A DNA stretch of 64,000 bases, from contig OY728128.1 of NCBI GenBank assembly GCA_963277665.1, positions 1,350,682,356 to 1,350,746,355 of the forward strand, given 5' to 3'. Both the position numbers and the translations under genes were made by a program. The DNA comes from Viscum album. Its lineage: Eukaryota > Streptophyta > Magnoliopsida > Santalales > Viscaceae. Positions 22,879 through 35,640 of this stretch are shown here, in pieces. Under the pieces are notes generated by a model. It had not been told where the DNA came from, did no database searches, and saw nothing but the letters and a program-made list of their open reading frames with translations. Within the stretch, counting starts at the first letter, position 1. Each line of letters opens with the position of its first letter.

Positions 22879-25475
22879 TATTCCACCTCCGAGTTGGGGT
22901 GTTTCCAGGCAGTGCAGAAATGGTCCGACAAGGATCGTCACCTGTCCCTTTTTCTATAGAGATGAGCTCTCGTTGAATTCACCATTCCTTTGTTTCAACC
23001 CATTCACCGTCATTATCCTTTAAAGAAGGTTGAATTAACCATGAAGGAACTATTAGTCCCAGCGGGTGATTGTGTGAGGTTCAAGCACTCATGCAATCAG
23101 TCCTTCTCGAATATAACTTCCTCAGATGGTCTCCAACGGGTTGATTTGTGGAGCCAAGAATGCCCAACGACCCTGGTATCCATAATTCATGGACCTGGTT
23201 TCCAAAGGAAGATGCTCATTGGCTGACGATTTGGCCAGCGACACTTAATGACTCCATTGGTCGAGAGTATGGGAGGTCAGGCTCACCGCACCCTTCCAGG
23301 GGAGGATTGTTTCATGTTCCAGGACTCTCTTATAGATTTAAGTCATGTTCATATGTTCATGAATCCTTGGTTCATTCCCAAAGAGTGTGTTCATGGTCTA
23401 CCCTTTGTTTGTAGGATCGTCGTAAGCATGCATATATTTGATTCTACGAAAGTTATACTGACTTGAGCCTATTATAAGGTGCTCTGAAATTTATCGTCAT
23501 CCATGGGGGACAAAAGGTGACTTGATGTTAGGATCAGGCCCACAAGGAGGGATTCTTACATATCCTCGGAAGAGGAATCAGAACCCACGTAGTTCGGATT
23601 GTGTGGGGATTACGCGTGAAATCTTCCCATTTGAGGGGACATGATTGGGTGGACCCTTTATGGATGGGAAACCTTTTGATCTTGGGCCTTCTGGTAGGCG
23701 TCCTACGTATCCTATTTATACCAGGAATTAGAGTTCTCATAGTTTATATAGTGTGGATGTTGTAATCCTCACAAACCTCTAAGACCATGTGATTCATGAT
23801 CGGTGTGAGAAACAAGAGGATGTGAAAGATTCAACAATGCACGTGCCTCCTCCCCTGTTGGTGGGGGAGGGAGATCCCGCAACGGAAGAGGTTTGGGCGA
23901 CCATGAGTGAGGGTGCAATGCAATGAACCCTTCAATGTGGAATGACATTGAAGGTCATGTGGCCCTGCCCTAGAAGATTGGGGACTTACCTCACTGGGAG
24001 GGCCCCAAAGCACGTTCTGGGAAGGGGAGGAGTTTCGTCCTCATCAAAGGGGGAGCGAACATAACCCCTTCGACTGATCACTATTCCTCATTGAATGGAA
24101 AAGCAAGTGATCACCCTTAATCCTTAGAACGGGGAGGTTCACGTCAGTGTCCCAAGGTTGGACTCTGGGTTACCGTGGGAATGTAGACCCACGGGCATTC
24201 TCGAAGCCCGCACTATTGTGGGGAGAGCCTTCTTGACTCTACTTACCGTGGGTATGTAGACTCAATGGGGAATACTGATGCACCCGATGGTCTAATCATA
24301 TGGGTCTGGTGTCTTTGGAAGAGGATTTGGCCTGATGTTAGAGGACTGGTTCACATAGGGGTCATGGAGGACTGGACAATAGTGGAGGGGTGAGGTTGGA
24401 ACTGGAAGAAACAATACCTAAAAATACCCCATTCCGTGTACTGAATTTTTATGCGGGGTGGGGGAGGCTCTGCATACCATAGCGGTATGCGGGCAGAGGG
24501 GTCATCCGCGTACCGATATGGTACACGTGCATGGGTATAGACAACTGTGTACCATAGTGGTACGCGTCCCATCACTCCGCTTTGAGTTCCATCCGCGTAC
24601 TGATGCAGTATGTGGTGTCGGGTTCAGTCCGCGTAGTGGTGTGCTACGTGGAGCACCATATTGATGGAGGGTCCAGGGGATCATCATTCGTAGGGAGTTC
24701 ATTTGTAATAAGCCTTTATTTCATAGTTCACTAGTTAGGTTCATGGTTCTATTATTATTATTATTCAATTCCCTCATTTATGGTTCGCAGTCGGTTGTAC
24801 CTGCGGAGGGAGTGGTTCGCGATTCGGGCTTCGCCGATGAAACAAGACGGAAGCCGAAGTGCAACCTCTGAGTCTCCCTCAAGTTGTCATTGTTCGTCCT
24901 TCTCTCTATCTGTCTCCCTCTGTGTGTCCATTTGTACTTCTAATATGCTCCTTTTATAGATAATTGAAGCAATCGTATCTATTGGGCATGCAGCACCATT
25001 TGTGGAGGCTCATTGAAGCAATATCATGACCCACGGATGACTCGGTCAACCGGGGTTTGTAGAGGCTTCAGTTCATGATAATGGTTTGCGGAACCCTGCT
25101 ATTTTACTTCGTCTTAGAACTGATGAGTTTGTGGCATGATACACGGGAAGTCCTCACGCGTATGAATCCATTGGCGACTTGGTTCTTGGTCTGCCTTGCT
25201 CATTGGTCATTGCCTCGCGGGCCAGCAGTTTGTAGATCATTCTGTGTACCTGGTGGTTCTTGATCTAGCTGGTCCACGTACCTTTCTCGGTGATGGTACG
25301 TGGACCACTTTAAATTCTTTGAAAACTTGAATTCCTTCAAGTTTCTTCTGAATATTTCAACTCAATTTGAGTCTATTCATCTTGCAATACTTATAGGAGT
25401 ACTTTCTTCCTTCTGCAAAGCATTTGCAATTGTGGGGGTATTTTCTTCCCTTGGTGGAATTTTCAGGACCCTACA
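22879..25475 (-). repeat. 3' LTR of the Tat element (copy A)
   Basis: On the minus strand it starts TGTAGGGTCC at 25475 and runs to about 22879, where the expected terminal CA is now TA. It aligns over its length with 44645-47227. A minus-strand TATA box is at 24950-24958. Downstream of it, 24472-24660 is packed with inverted repeats such as GCATACCATAGCGGTATGC (24472-24490) and GTACCATAGTGGTAC (24549-24563). The plus-strand ORFs seen here are repeat artefacts. Confidence 0.85.
24950..24958 (-). promoter_or_regulatory. TATA box of the 3' LTR
   Basis: TATAAAAGG on the minus strand, conserved at the matching place in the 5' LTR (46702-46710). It predicts a U3 of about 0.55 kb. Confidence 0.6.
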
Positions 25476-25488
25476 AATTCCCCCCATT
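25476..25488 (-). other. polypurine tract of the Tat element
   Basis: On the minus strand this reads AATGGGGGGAATT directly before TGTAGGG of the 3' LTR, as expected for the plus-strand primer of reverse transcription. It fixes the orientation of the element. Confidence 0.75.
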
Positions 25489-25597
25489 GGAATGGTGTTT
25501 TTTCAGAACAAAAAGGGGACTATTACGATGTAGAAGTGGTCCAGAACTGAAATGGTTCGCGGTAGAACAGATGGACCTGGTTGGAGGGGACCACACC

Positions 25598-25606
25598 TAT
25601 ATATAG
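25598..25606 (+). promoter_or_regulatory. TATA box facing the antisense PMD ORF
   Basis: TATATATAG within CACACCTATATATAGGGGCC, on the plus strand, 122 bp from the LTR and about 670 bp before the ATG at 26273. It points away from the element's own transcription, so it could be an independent promoter for the antisense ORF. The stretch to 26272 holds no other gene. Confidence 0.45.
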
Positions 25607-26272
25607 GGGCCCATGTCATTTGTCTTTTAATGTTTCTCACAGCAAAAAGTGCTCTCGATTTCCCCGATTTCCTCTACTCTCACATATCGTGCTCCTTATG
25701 AAAATCCCATTTGCGAACTGCCTTGTACATTTCCGTGAACCGATCTCCTCGTCATTTCTCTGTCCGCGTACCATATTTTGGATTCCGTGAATGGTTTTGT
25801 GGAATTTTAAGACTTAAAATTCAGATTTCGGGTAGGAGGATTCTACGCGACTGGCTTTTATGCATACCGAATTTGAACTAGTGAACCAGACTTTGAAAAT
25901 TAACAATCTAAACTTAAACTTTAACCTGAAATTTCTTAACATTAACTTAATCAAAGCTCAGGTTCACGGGCCGTCTTTTGTGAACCTTTTTGTTCGTTGG
26001 CTAATGATCTGCGATCCAACACCTCGCAGTTGGCTCGCATACCATGGTTGTGCGTAGTGGAATGCAACTTCGTATTGTAGTTGTAGGTGGGGTTACTTTC
26101 ATGTATCATGAAGTACATGGGATGTGGCTATCGTGTACCATTTTCGGAATCCATACACAGAGCTTTATGTGGATATATTTTGAATCTTTCATACATTCTT
26201 CCATAGCCTTTATCCAATAATTTTTATTGGACTGACTTTTCATCAGCTTCTAGATCTTCCGTACAGGCTACA

Positions 26273-29115
26273 ATGGTTGATTCACAGGCCGTTATAAAAT
26301 CAACAAAGACAAGGGTGACCATGGCAGGGAATAGCGATGATCATCTTCATGCCCACATCATCCCCTGTGACAGCTTCTTGATGGACTTCTTGACGCCAGA
26401 GCTCTTAGCTTACCCATTATCCATACAGTTTCCACTTTATGGATTTGGTCTTCCTGCCGACGTACCTCTATCGTTGCCTGACCCCGACATCCCTTTCATC
26501 CTCTTGGAGGCACTGCAAGATCATGATCGTGCCAACATTTCCCTAGTAAGAGAAGTCATTGATGCTCCGATTCAAGAGAACGTCTTCATACTACGAGGCT
26601 CGGCATAGAATCAGGGCAACCGTGGGTGTCGCGATGGCATCCCGAGACTAGACACTTAAGAATACCCATCCATTATCAGCATCTACCAAGAAAATCCTAG
26701 CAGTGGGTAGAACACCAAGTGGGATTTGTGGGCCAGAGGATGTTTCTTCGATGAGTGGGCCTGGCCATTCTGGGTACATCAGACCTGTCTAGAGTCCCCC
26801 AACCAGCTGAAGGTGGTGGGCTTGTACCAGGCAGCCTGGGTTTCTCAGTTTGCAATCTTCTCTCCAGGAGAAATCCTTTCGAAATTGTTGATCCGCTGGT
26901 TTTCAAGCACCAACACCTTCCACCTACTGCATGGGAAGGTGGGAATCAATCTATGGGATATATACCAGCTTTGAGGACTCCCTATCCTTGGAGAAATGTA
27001 CGACGAGTTTCTCCCGACGGTCGCCACATGGAATGACACTGACCATGTGTCCCCTTTGATAAGGATTCTACTAGTCATGGCAGAGGTACTACTCGATAAT
27101 CCCCTCGAGGTTCGCTCGCTCATCCCATTCGAGGTGTGGATAGGGTTATTCTTGTATCTGAACGAACCCAAGCCAAGGGCTCGCCATAGTCAGACTCACC
27201 CAACCCGTCAATCCCACCAAAATCTAGGTTCATATTGTGCTACCCTTGAAGCGGGAAGATATACCACATGGGGATATGAGCTTCACCCAGACGTATCACA
27301 TGTGCTTAGACTAGAAGGTTTCTTCGCCATGTTTTTGAGAGGATGGCTTTTTCCATCCTGCGATGTATACACTGGGGTTCGAGAATGTACCTTGATGATA
27401 GCGACTATGCTGGCAGAGGGTCGACCCATTAATTTGGCCCTTCCTACCCTCACCCAGCTTTATGAATTGTTGGGATATATACAGGAAGGTGGGCCTCTGC
27501 ATCGTCTTAGCGGACCGTTCCAATTCTTGTATGGGTGGATAGCAAAACACTCCCCCTGTTATGAATACTGGTATACCACAAGGGTTCCTCATTCTGACTT
27601 TCGTCCTTCTCTTCTCAACATTTCTGTTGTTCATCCCGGGTCTATGTGCATTAACGATGTGGTTGTTCTACTGAACGATGCTTCTCATTTCTCATTTTCA
27701 CCGCATCCTACCCCTCATGGGTCATTGAGAGGTGACAGGGGCGGTTCCTTGGAGGAATGCTCATACCTTATCAGCCTTTGGGACGGGATGCCCACTGCTC
27801 TTGTAGACCGAGTAGTCATTTGTGAGCCATACCTCCCCTACCAGTTTTCCAGGCAATTCGGATGCCTTCAGAAGACTGTACTTCTTTCAGTTGTTCAACT
27901 AAAGGGAGAATCTCATCCTGTGGTTCTCTGCCAATTGTGGATTATGGTGATGCATGAAGGTGCTTCTAGGGAGGTTATCATTCCTAACACAAAGGGGGCC
28001 ACATTTCTGTCGTTGCAATATGACCAACTATGGGTAGATTATTACCCCGATGGGATGTTGAATGAACCAGTTCGGTGGGTGAAAAAACCCTTGACCATTT
28101 CCTGCCTCATCCTTGCCCCAACGACAATGCTACACATTCATTCTACTACGAAGAGTGCAACAGATACGCCTTCTACTTCCATCCCTGTAGCAACCAAGAT
28201 GGATACACCTCCTGCTCCTGCCCTTGTGGTAAGAAGGCGTTCAGTCCATCATCAAAAGCGTCTGGGAGGGGTTTCATCAGTACAGCCCATTTCAGTGGGG
28301 AGTGATTTAGACTACTCCCCTCCTGCAGATATTTCCCAAGATCTTAATGAGACCGGTACCAACCGAGTATCACCGATCATCCCGGAAGTCATGGTTAGTC
28401 TTCCGCATTTGGCTCTAGTGGATGGGCCATCTAAGGGCAAAGAGAGTTTCCCGTCTTTAGTGACCTATCTTAGGTCCCTCCCTGCTCCTATGGTGATACT
28501 TCCTGCTTACAGAAATGTGGCAGCAGGGGAGGATCAAAGTACTGGTGTTGTGGCAAGGCACCAGACAGTGCGAAAAGAGGCATGGTGCCAGTTATGTGCT
28601 CTTGCCATGAAGATACCCCTAGCCAATTTTGCTGATGAGGGTGACAATTTCGGCATTTATTCATTGATTTGGGTTCTGGCAGCTTTGATTATCAGCACTT
28701 GCACCTCCTAATTTACCAAATTGTCATTTCCTGAGAAGACCTTTCCTCCTGCAAGAACAATCTGGACAAGTTCAATTCTTCCCATCACCAGGTGGTGACC
28801 TTCTGAGATGTTTTGAAAGAATTTGATCATCTGACGGTCGAGGAGGTGAAGGCCCATGATTTGGTGGCGACCCAAGAGGAAGATTTGCGGGAGTGCGAAG
28901 CCCGCGCATCAAGGTTGAGGGATCAACTGGCCTCCTCGCACGCCAATTATAAATTCATCCAGAAGAAAGGGTGGGACCTTAAAGTTGTTCTAGAGCAGGT
29001 GTGTCTGACGGTCAAGCCCAAAATGGAGGAAAGAGCTTCTTTGGAAAAAACTATTGATGGCCCATGGCAATTACTCTCCATCCTTCTGGAAAGGGCGAAC
29101 CGAGCCCTATTGTAG
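26273..29115 (+). pseudogene. antisense ORF: plant mobile domain (PMD) type protein with coiled-coil tail
   Basis: One frame runs from ATG 26273 to 28711, interrupted only by stops at 26606, 26657, 26708 and 26972. The region 26726-27180 shows the PMD signature: WVHQTCLESPNQLKVVGLY, then NTFHLLHGKVGINLWDIYQL, then GLPILGEMYDEFLP, then IRILLVMAEVLL. It continues as a long helical domain to about 28080 and a Ser/Pro/Thr-rich tail. After a frameshift, 28813-29115 encodes a charged helix (EEDLRECEARASRLRDQLASS) likely to form a coiled coil. PMD (aminotransferase-like) domains occur in plant MAIN/MAIL proteins and in some gypsy elements. Here it is antisense to gag-pol. An intron around 26606-26720 is an alternative to two of the stops. 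The original function is unknown. Confidence 0.7.
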
Positions 29116-29850
29116 TTATGTCCCAAATCATGATATGTACTCTTCCTTTTTTTATACTTTGGAGAGACTCTGAATTGGGGATGTTCCTCTATTTTTTTCT
29201 AAACTCAATGGAACTAATTTGGATTTAAAATATATCTCTCTTTAACTTTTCATGTCGTGTCAACATCATTTCAATCAGGCATTAATTTTAAACCATGTCT
29301 TGAAACCAGTAAACTGAAATAATCGAATTGGGCTCTAATTTTTTCCTGAGTCGTGGGACTCAACAAGCGCAGTTTGACTATTGTTGGGGTTTCATGGAAA
29401 ACCCCACAAACTCTTATGTCTTTTTTTATCTTACCCTAATTTTTTCTTTAGCCTGCTTGGTACAGGATTAGAGGGCATAAATTGGATTTTTCTTAGGCCA
29501 ACTTTTGCGGGTTTTCGACCTAACAAGCTTTACGCCTTTTCTGATGGCTCAATGTTTTCCTTATTTAACGAACTGATACTTGACTTTTTTCCAGAGGTTC
29601 CCTTTGCAGATTTTTCCTCTAGAAAGTATGGCATCTTTTTCACTGGCAGTTTATAGTCCTGCCAATCAAACTTATTACTGATGTTTTCAGTCGAACATCT
29701 TTGACCAGACTTAACAGGGCAGGGCCCTGGCTTGGGACTGTTAGCCGGGAATGTTCTAATATCCTTCAGACATAGATTATGGAATTTTCTTGACCCTTGA
29801 TTTGTGGATTCTATACATGTGTGAAGCTCGGGAGCCGTTTTGGGCATAAG
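29116..29850. other. 3' region of the Tat element, no gene seen
   Basis: T-rich sequence between the antisense ORF and the repeat arrays. Short open frames exist on both strands, but none resembles a known domain. Confidence 0.45.
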
Positions 29851-31745
29851 GAGGTAGGAAAGGACTCTTTTGGGGATGAATTTGCCTTTGATTGACGATC
29901 GTTTTTGTGGGCAGCATATGCAGAGTCACTGGGGCATGATGTGCATAGTCAATCAAAGGTGTTTGCAGGACACTGGCCTTCCATCTCTGATGGCCATTGA
30001 ATATTTGCAACATTTTGAATTTATTTTGATGTTGGGAGCCACGGTGGGTGGCTGGACAGAGTAGTGGTGTTTGAAAACATTAGGGACATTCATGTCAGCT
30101 TTGAGTGGATAATCGTTTCGGCACAATTCTTACTTGCGTGAGGGAAAGCTGGTGAATGATTAGTTCAGTTAAGAGTCTTTTTTATGTTAGGGGAACTTAG
30201 AAATAATAAGGTACGTAAGCCATTATCCAGGAGTTTTCCAAATCCGTGGGTGTGACAAAACATGATTTTCATTTGAGCATACTGAATCTTGGAAAGGACT
30301 CTCTTAGGGATGAATTTTCCTTTGATTGAAAGTCATTTTTGCGAGCAATATATGCAGATACACCAGGGCATGATGTACATAGTCAAGAAAAGGTGTCCAT
30401 AGAGCACTGGTCTTCCATCTCCGATGGCCATTGAGGATTATGAATATTGGGGACTTTCTAAATATGGTATGTGACTTTTGACGAGGGGTGCACCAAAGCA
30501 TCAAAAAGGGCATTTTAACTGAGCTTCTTCAAGGAAACCTAGAAATGAGTGGGGGCACTCTTCCTTTGTATGCGGATCAACTTCACGAATATGGATGGGA
30601 TATCTTTAGAAACCTCAAAAGGGACCAGAGATGAATCGGGCCTATATGCTCTGATACATCCAAGATATGTGTAAGGAGGAAAGTGTAAACCATGACTTTG
30701 AGGTCCCTTGAATCAGGAGGGATAGAATGAGACTTGGAATCCATTGGGCGTACTGAGATAAGAGAGGACTCTCCTGGGGACGAATTTGCCTTTGATTGAT
30801 GGTCGTTTTTTTGGGCAACATATGCAGAGCCACCGGGGAATTATGTGAATATTCAATAAAAGGTGTTCGCAGAACACTGGCCTTACATCCCAGATAGCCT
30901 TGGAGGGTCAAGTAGATTCAAGATCACTCAGAGCACGGAGTTTGAAATATGGAAGGAGTGCATTCAGGCATATTGGGGGCATTTGGGCTGCGATTTACTC
31001 ATGGAATCAGGTGTCCTTTGTGTATATCTGACACGTACGTATGGTGAGGCATTCGTTCCATCTTTGGGATACCCGGTCATTCAACATCACATGGTCGGGA
31101 CATGGGGTTCCTCTCGGGGGAGGGAATCGTGACATGCCTTTTAGGGTCATGCTGCTAGGACCAAATTCCTGGACTGTTTTTTCCATAATGCCATGGTGGA
31201 TCTCTTGCTGATATCCCTAACCTCATGTGAGCTATACTCGGTATGAGAAACAAGGGATTACGAGGATTCTGTGTCATTGCTTAGGAATAGAAAAATAAAC
31301 ATTAGATGGCACTTTGGGACTTAAACCATTGTTATGTAGTTTAACGTCGTACAGCAAGGATGATTTTGGCCTTGAAATTTAACGTCGTGCGGTGAGGATG
31401 TGGTGATACGCAGTTTAGAGTCATGCAGTGAGGACAATTATACTATCATAAAGATCTTTAATAGTTTTGGGTTAATCGTAATCAGGATGTTCCAGTATTC
31501 CTTAGACGTGAGTGACGATAGAAGGTGTAAACCATAATTCCAGGGGTAACTTGAATTGGGAGGGATGACATGGGACTTGGAAGCCTTTGGGAATACTGAG
31601 ATAGGAGAGGAATCTCCTGGGGACGAATTTTCCTTTGATTGATGGCCATTTTTGTGGGCGACATATGCAGAGCCACCAGGGCATAATGTGCATAGTCAAT
31701 CAAAGGTGTTTGCAGGACACTGGACTTCTATCTCAAATGGCCTTG
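29851..31745. repeat. 140-bp dispersed-tandem repeat, four copies
   Basis: Copies at about 29851-30003, 30293-30433, 30765-30905 and 31607-31745 share the words GGGGATGAATTTGCCTTTGA, GGGCAACATATGCAGAG and CAAAGGTGTTTGCAGGACAC. Steps of about 440, 470 and 840 bp suggest a longer unit of about 0.42-0.47 kb with one copy lost or decayed. Open frames on both strands here are parallel copies of the repeat and not genes. Confidence 0.75.
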
Positions 31746-32090
31746 AATAATTATGGGGATCCAAGTTTTCTCGAGGTATGGAGTGTAACAAATGGGAAAG
31801 ATGTGCCTGGGAACGTGAGAATACCCAGACCATGATTAATTGTGAACTACTCGGAGCTTCCATATAGGTTTGACTCATATGTATAGGGGGGAGAAGAGTC
31901 TTTTGATTTCTCAAGACTGAGAGGCACGTGCAGAATCTCATAATACCGAGGACTGGGACACACATAACTCTTGAAGAATTTCACAGTTTATTGTTATGTG
32001 ATAGGACCTTTCATGAACTCCCCATACAAGTCTGACCTACGTATGGGGGGAAAGGATTTTTTTTGGTTGGTCTAGGATTCCAAATCTGAG
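31746..32090. other. unclassified 3' region of the Tat element
   Basis: Between two repeat families. It has one CATATAGGTTTGACTCATAT copy and a related CCATACAAGTCTGACCTACG copy (31860, 32022), which hints at a further decayed repeat. No gene. Confidence 0.4.
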
Positions 32091-32905
32091 CATTGCTACG
32101 TATCCTGTGAGGGCCGGAATCAAGTCATACGTAGTTCTTGATGTTCCCTAAAAATGTCTGCTCGATGTGTGGGGACATTTGAGGGATTTTTTGATGATGG
32201 ATGGGTCGAGATGACAAATCTAGGCATCACTATGTATCCTGCGAGGGAAGGAATCAATTCGTGCGTAGTTCTCGACGTTCCCTGTACCGATCTGGCTTGG
32301 TCCATATATAGGGACATTTCTATTTCATTTTCTAGGGGTTCCAGGTCCACCATACTTCTTCATAACTTATTTGCATAGGAGAATCCTTACCACTAGTCCT
32401 AAGCTCACGTGATTCATACTCATTGTGAGAAACAAGGAGTGGACATAGGGTTTCCTTCGTAGGTGTTGGGAGGTAGAGGATATGATGGGGGCATTTTCTT
32501 TTTCTTTCCTGGTGGGGTTGGGCCAAGATCAAGGATCGAGGCGTCGTTGTGTATCCCGTGAGGGCAGGAATCAAGCCATACATAGTTCTGTATGTACCCT
32601 ATACCGATTTGGCTTAGTCCAGGGGTAGGGGCGTTTTTATTTTATCCATCACAGTTTCTAGGTCTATCATGTTACTCTATAGTTGGATTTCGTAAGAGAA
32701 TCTCTACCACTAATCCTAAGCTCGAGGGATTTATACTCCATGTGAGAAAAAAGGAGTGATAAGGGTTTCCCTTATGAATATGGGTAGATAGGGGGCATGA
32801 TGGAGGCATTTTTTATGGTGGAGGTTGGGCCAGGATCGAATATCGAGGCGTCAGTACGTATCCTGCGAGGGCAGGAATCAAGTTGTACGTAGTTCTGTAA
32901 GAGAT
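32091..32905. repeat. repeat with TACGTATCC...TACGTAGTTC module, four copies
   Basis: Each module reads about TACGTATCCTGCGAGGGCAG then GAATCAAG then TACGTAGTTCT, at about 32097, 32230, 32550 and 32855. The last three follow a step of about 310 bp and share downstream text (ACCGATTTGGCTTAGTCC and similar). Related modules occur inside both LTRs (23556, 45320). The ends form an inverted TACGTA pair. Confidence 0.65.
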
Positions 32906-33402
32906 TATGCAGTTTATTGTCATGTGATTAGGAAGTTTTGTGTCGTGTAGTTTAACGTCCTATGGCGAGGACATGAGTAACAGTTTATTTTCATGTTTTA
33001 GGGATGAATTCCTTACAGTTTAACGTAATCTGGAAAGAACGATGACTCGTATTTTAAGGTCTTAGAGTTTAGACCATGGCATTTTAGTTTAATGTCATGT
33101 TTTATGGACTAATACCGTACAGTTTAACGTCATGTGGCCAAGACGATGACTTATAATTTAGGGTCATAGAGCTTGGACCAAGGTATTGGGGGTATTATAA
33201 CTCATAGTTTAGGGTCATAGAGCTTGTACCTAGGTATGGAATTTTTGTTACTCATAGTTTAAGGTCTTAGAGTTCGGACCTTTGACATGGAATTTCTATT
33301 ACTCATAGTTTAAGGTCATAGAGTTCGGACCTTTGACATGGAATTTCTACTAATCATATTTTAAGGTCTTAGTGTTCAGACCTTTGACATGGCATTTCTA
33401 TT
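32906..33402. repeat. AGTTTAACGTCATG and 51-bp tandem arrays
   Basis: From 33150 to 33402 a 51-bp unit (ACTCATAGTTTAAGGTCATA, then GAGTTCGGACCTTTGACATG, then GAATTTCTATT) is repeated five times with few changes. Before it (32905-33135, also 31325-31430) the related word AGTTTAACGTCATG plus GGACGATG recurs. The array ends where the integrase reading frame ends. Confidence 0.8.
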
Positions 33403-34500
33403 ACGTGAAGTATTTCTTCAAGAACTTTGCATTTGTAGGAGTCGTGATGAGCTGTATGTCCATTGATATCAGGGTGTATGCTCCATTGAAATAGACCCTA
33501 TGTATGACATATGGTCCTTCCCACTTTATTTCAAGCTTTGGGGGCTTCTTCTCAAGTATCATCGGGGTTCTGAGAACTAACACCATTTCACCTTTGAGGA
33601 AAGATCAAAAGCGGACCTTTTTGTTGAAGACTCGTGCAATCTAATTTTGGTAGATTTCCAAATGGTGTAGAGTGTGCATCATTTTCTCATCTAGCTGCTC
33701 CAATTCATCAAATCATCTTTGGGATTGCTCGTCTATGGAAAGTCGGTCAAAAATGGCCACACGAAGTGATGGAACTTGGATTTTGATAGGCAAAACTGCT
33801 TCTGCCCTGTATACTAGTGAGTACAGGGTTTCTTGGGTGGTCATGCAGATCGTGGTCCGATAAGCCCACAAAGTATGAAGGAGCTTGTCTGGCCACGATT
33901 TCTTATCCTTATCAACCATATTTTGAAGTATGTTGGACAGAGTCTTGTTGAAAGCATCTATATTCCCATTGGTCATTGCGTGGTGATGGGACGAACGGTT
34001 GGATTTAATTCCATACTCCTTGTATAGCTTGTCCAACTTAGCAGAGCAGAAGTTGGTGTCGTTGTCCATTAGAATAGTATGAGGGACACCAAATCCGGTA
34101 ATGATGTTGGTCTTCACAAAGCTGACGATGTTTTTCGCCCCGACTTCTTTAAGGGGTATGGCTTCGGCCCATTTGGAAAAGAAGTCGGTCACTATGAGTA
34201 TGAATTTGAACTGTCTGGATGTAGTGGAAGGATATGGTCCCACAACATCCATCCCCTAGGCGATGAATGGCTAGGATTACTTAGTTGTATGAAGTAACTT
34301 CGGGGGGTAGTGTATGAAATTAGCATGAACTTGGAAGGAATGGAACTTCTTGGTGAATATGGCACAATCCTATATCATGGTGGGGAAGTAATACCAAAGC
34401 CTTCGGATTTGGTGAGAGAGCTTGGTTGTTGATTGGTGCGCTCCACAAGCTCTAGCATGCACTTCTTTCATAACGGCATTAGTTTCTTCTTCATCAATGC
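33403..34500 (-). pseudogene. Tat integrase
   Basis: On the minus strand: a finger with HARACGAHQS and then KKFHSFQVHANFIH (34340-34490), in which the two expected Cys of KKCHSCQ are Phe. Then the core, with Asp in MDVVGPYP (34230-34252), Asp in ILMDNDTNFCS, and TNGNIDAFNKTL (33940-33975), where the catalytic Glu is Asp. The C-terminal GPY module (WEGPYVIHRVYFNGAYTL, 33470-33525) ends LKKYF at 33405. The core frame is open for 179 codons (34252-33713), but a frameshift separates the tail. Inactive. Confidence 0.85.
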
Positions 34501-35640
34501 ATCTGAGAAGGACTATGTCAAGGCCTCATTTATAGAGGACCTTTTCTTGGTTTATCCCATTGTAAAGGACAAAATTGACTGTCTGTCTTCAGACCTGCTC
34601 CCTTTCATCCCTATCTGGTGGGAGTTCCCCATTCCAAAGGTAATTTTCAATGGGCGTCATCCAACCGGTGTTATGACTATAAGGTTCAGAGACGGGGCTA
34701 ATGTCATCGATTTCCTCTGTATTTCTCTGGATGAATGGAAAGATCATCAATCGGTGAGCAATGCTAATGATTGTTTCATCTCAGTCTGGATCGGCCAAGG
34801 TTGTGGCTGCATTTTCCAAAGCGTCGACTTGGGATTTTGTGACCGGGGGACATAAGTCAACGTTGAATTTGATGGGAATTCTGCCATCAGTGCTTGAACA
34901 TGGTTCATCAAGGGGACCAATACCTCTTTCTTGATGGTGTAGTCACCATCAACCTGTTTGATGACTAGTTCTAAATCACCCTTTATTTTTAGGTATTTGG
35001 ATTGCACATGAAGTACCAATTCCAGGCCTGCAATGAGGGCCTGATACTTCACTTCATTGTTTGTACACCCTTCTGAAAGCAGGAAAGAGTAAGGCAAGAT
35101 GAACTTTTCAGGAGATATGAGTATAACTCCCAGCCCCACTTTGTTGAGTTTGGGATCCTCCATCCTTTTCCATTTCGAGCTTCGAGAAGCATCATTGAAG
35201 CACATTTCCCATGTCTGGGGGTCCTCCCAAACGGAAAACACTTCTTCATCTGAAATTTCGACATCCAACGTTGTTGTTTCTTCCAAGGGATGCTCGTCCA
35301 GGAAGTCTGCTTACATCTAGACTTTAATGGACTTTTGGGGAACATGTCGTATGTAAAACTGTTGTAGGATGGTCGCCCATCATGATAGGCACCCATTGAG
35401 TATAGACGGTTGAGGATATATTTGAGCGGGTTGCAGCGGGAGACCAGGTGGACCTCATGGTGCTGCAAGTAATGCCTGAGCTTCTGAACCGTGAAGATTT
35501 GGGCTAGGCAGTTCTTTTCAATCTTTGAATACTGATTTTCAGCATCGATCATTGTCTGGTTGAGGTAGTAGAGGTTGTTCTCGCTGCCAGAATCATTCTT
35601 CTGCGCGAGGAAGGCACTTAATGACTATTCTAGGGCAGTT
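34501..35640 (-). pseudogene. Tat dual RNase H region
   Basis: The standard RNase H after RT is seen at 35420-35560 (MIDAENQYSKIEKNCLAQIF then KLRHYLQHHEVHLV). A second RNase H, typical of the Tat lineage, spans about 34820-35200: MCFNDASRSS, GLGVILISPEKFILPYSF, TNNEVKYQALIAGLEL, KIKGDLELVIKQVDGDY, and a C-terminal TYVPRSQN. A 179-codon frame (35286-34747) covers it. The first motif has FNDAS in place of FDGS. Overlapping frames at 35049-35552 are separated by a shift. Confidence 0.8.

Noticed and set aside
29381..32583. Many 60-107 codon frames on both strands of the Tat 3' region
   Set aside because: They recur in parallel in each copy of the 140-bp and 310-bp repeats and resemble no protein.
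34433..34855. 140-codon plus-strand frame
   Set aside because: It is antisense to the Tat integrase finger and RNase H, whose conserved motifs are on the minus strand. Shadow frame.
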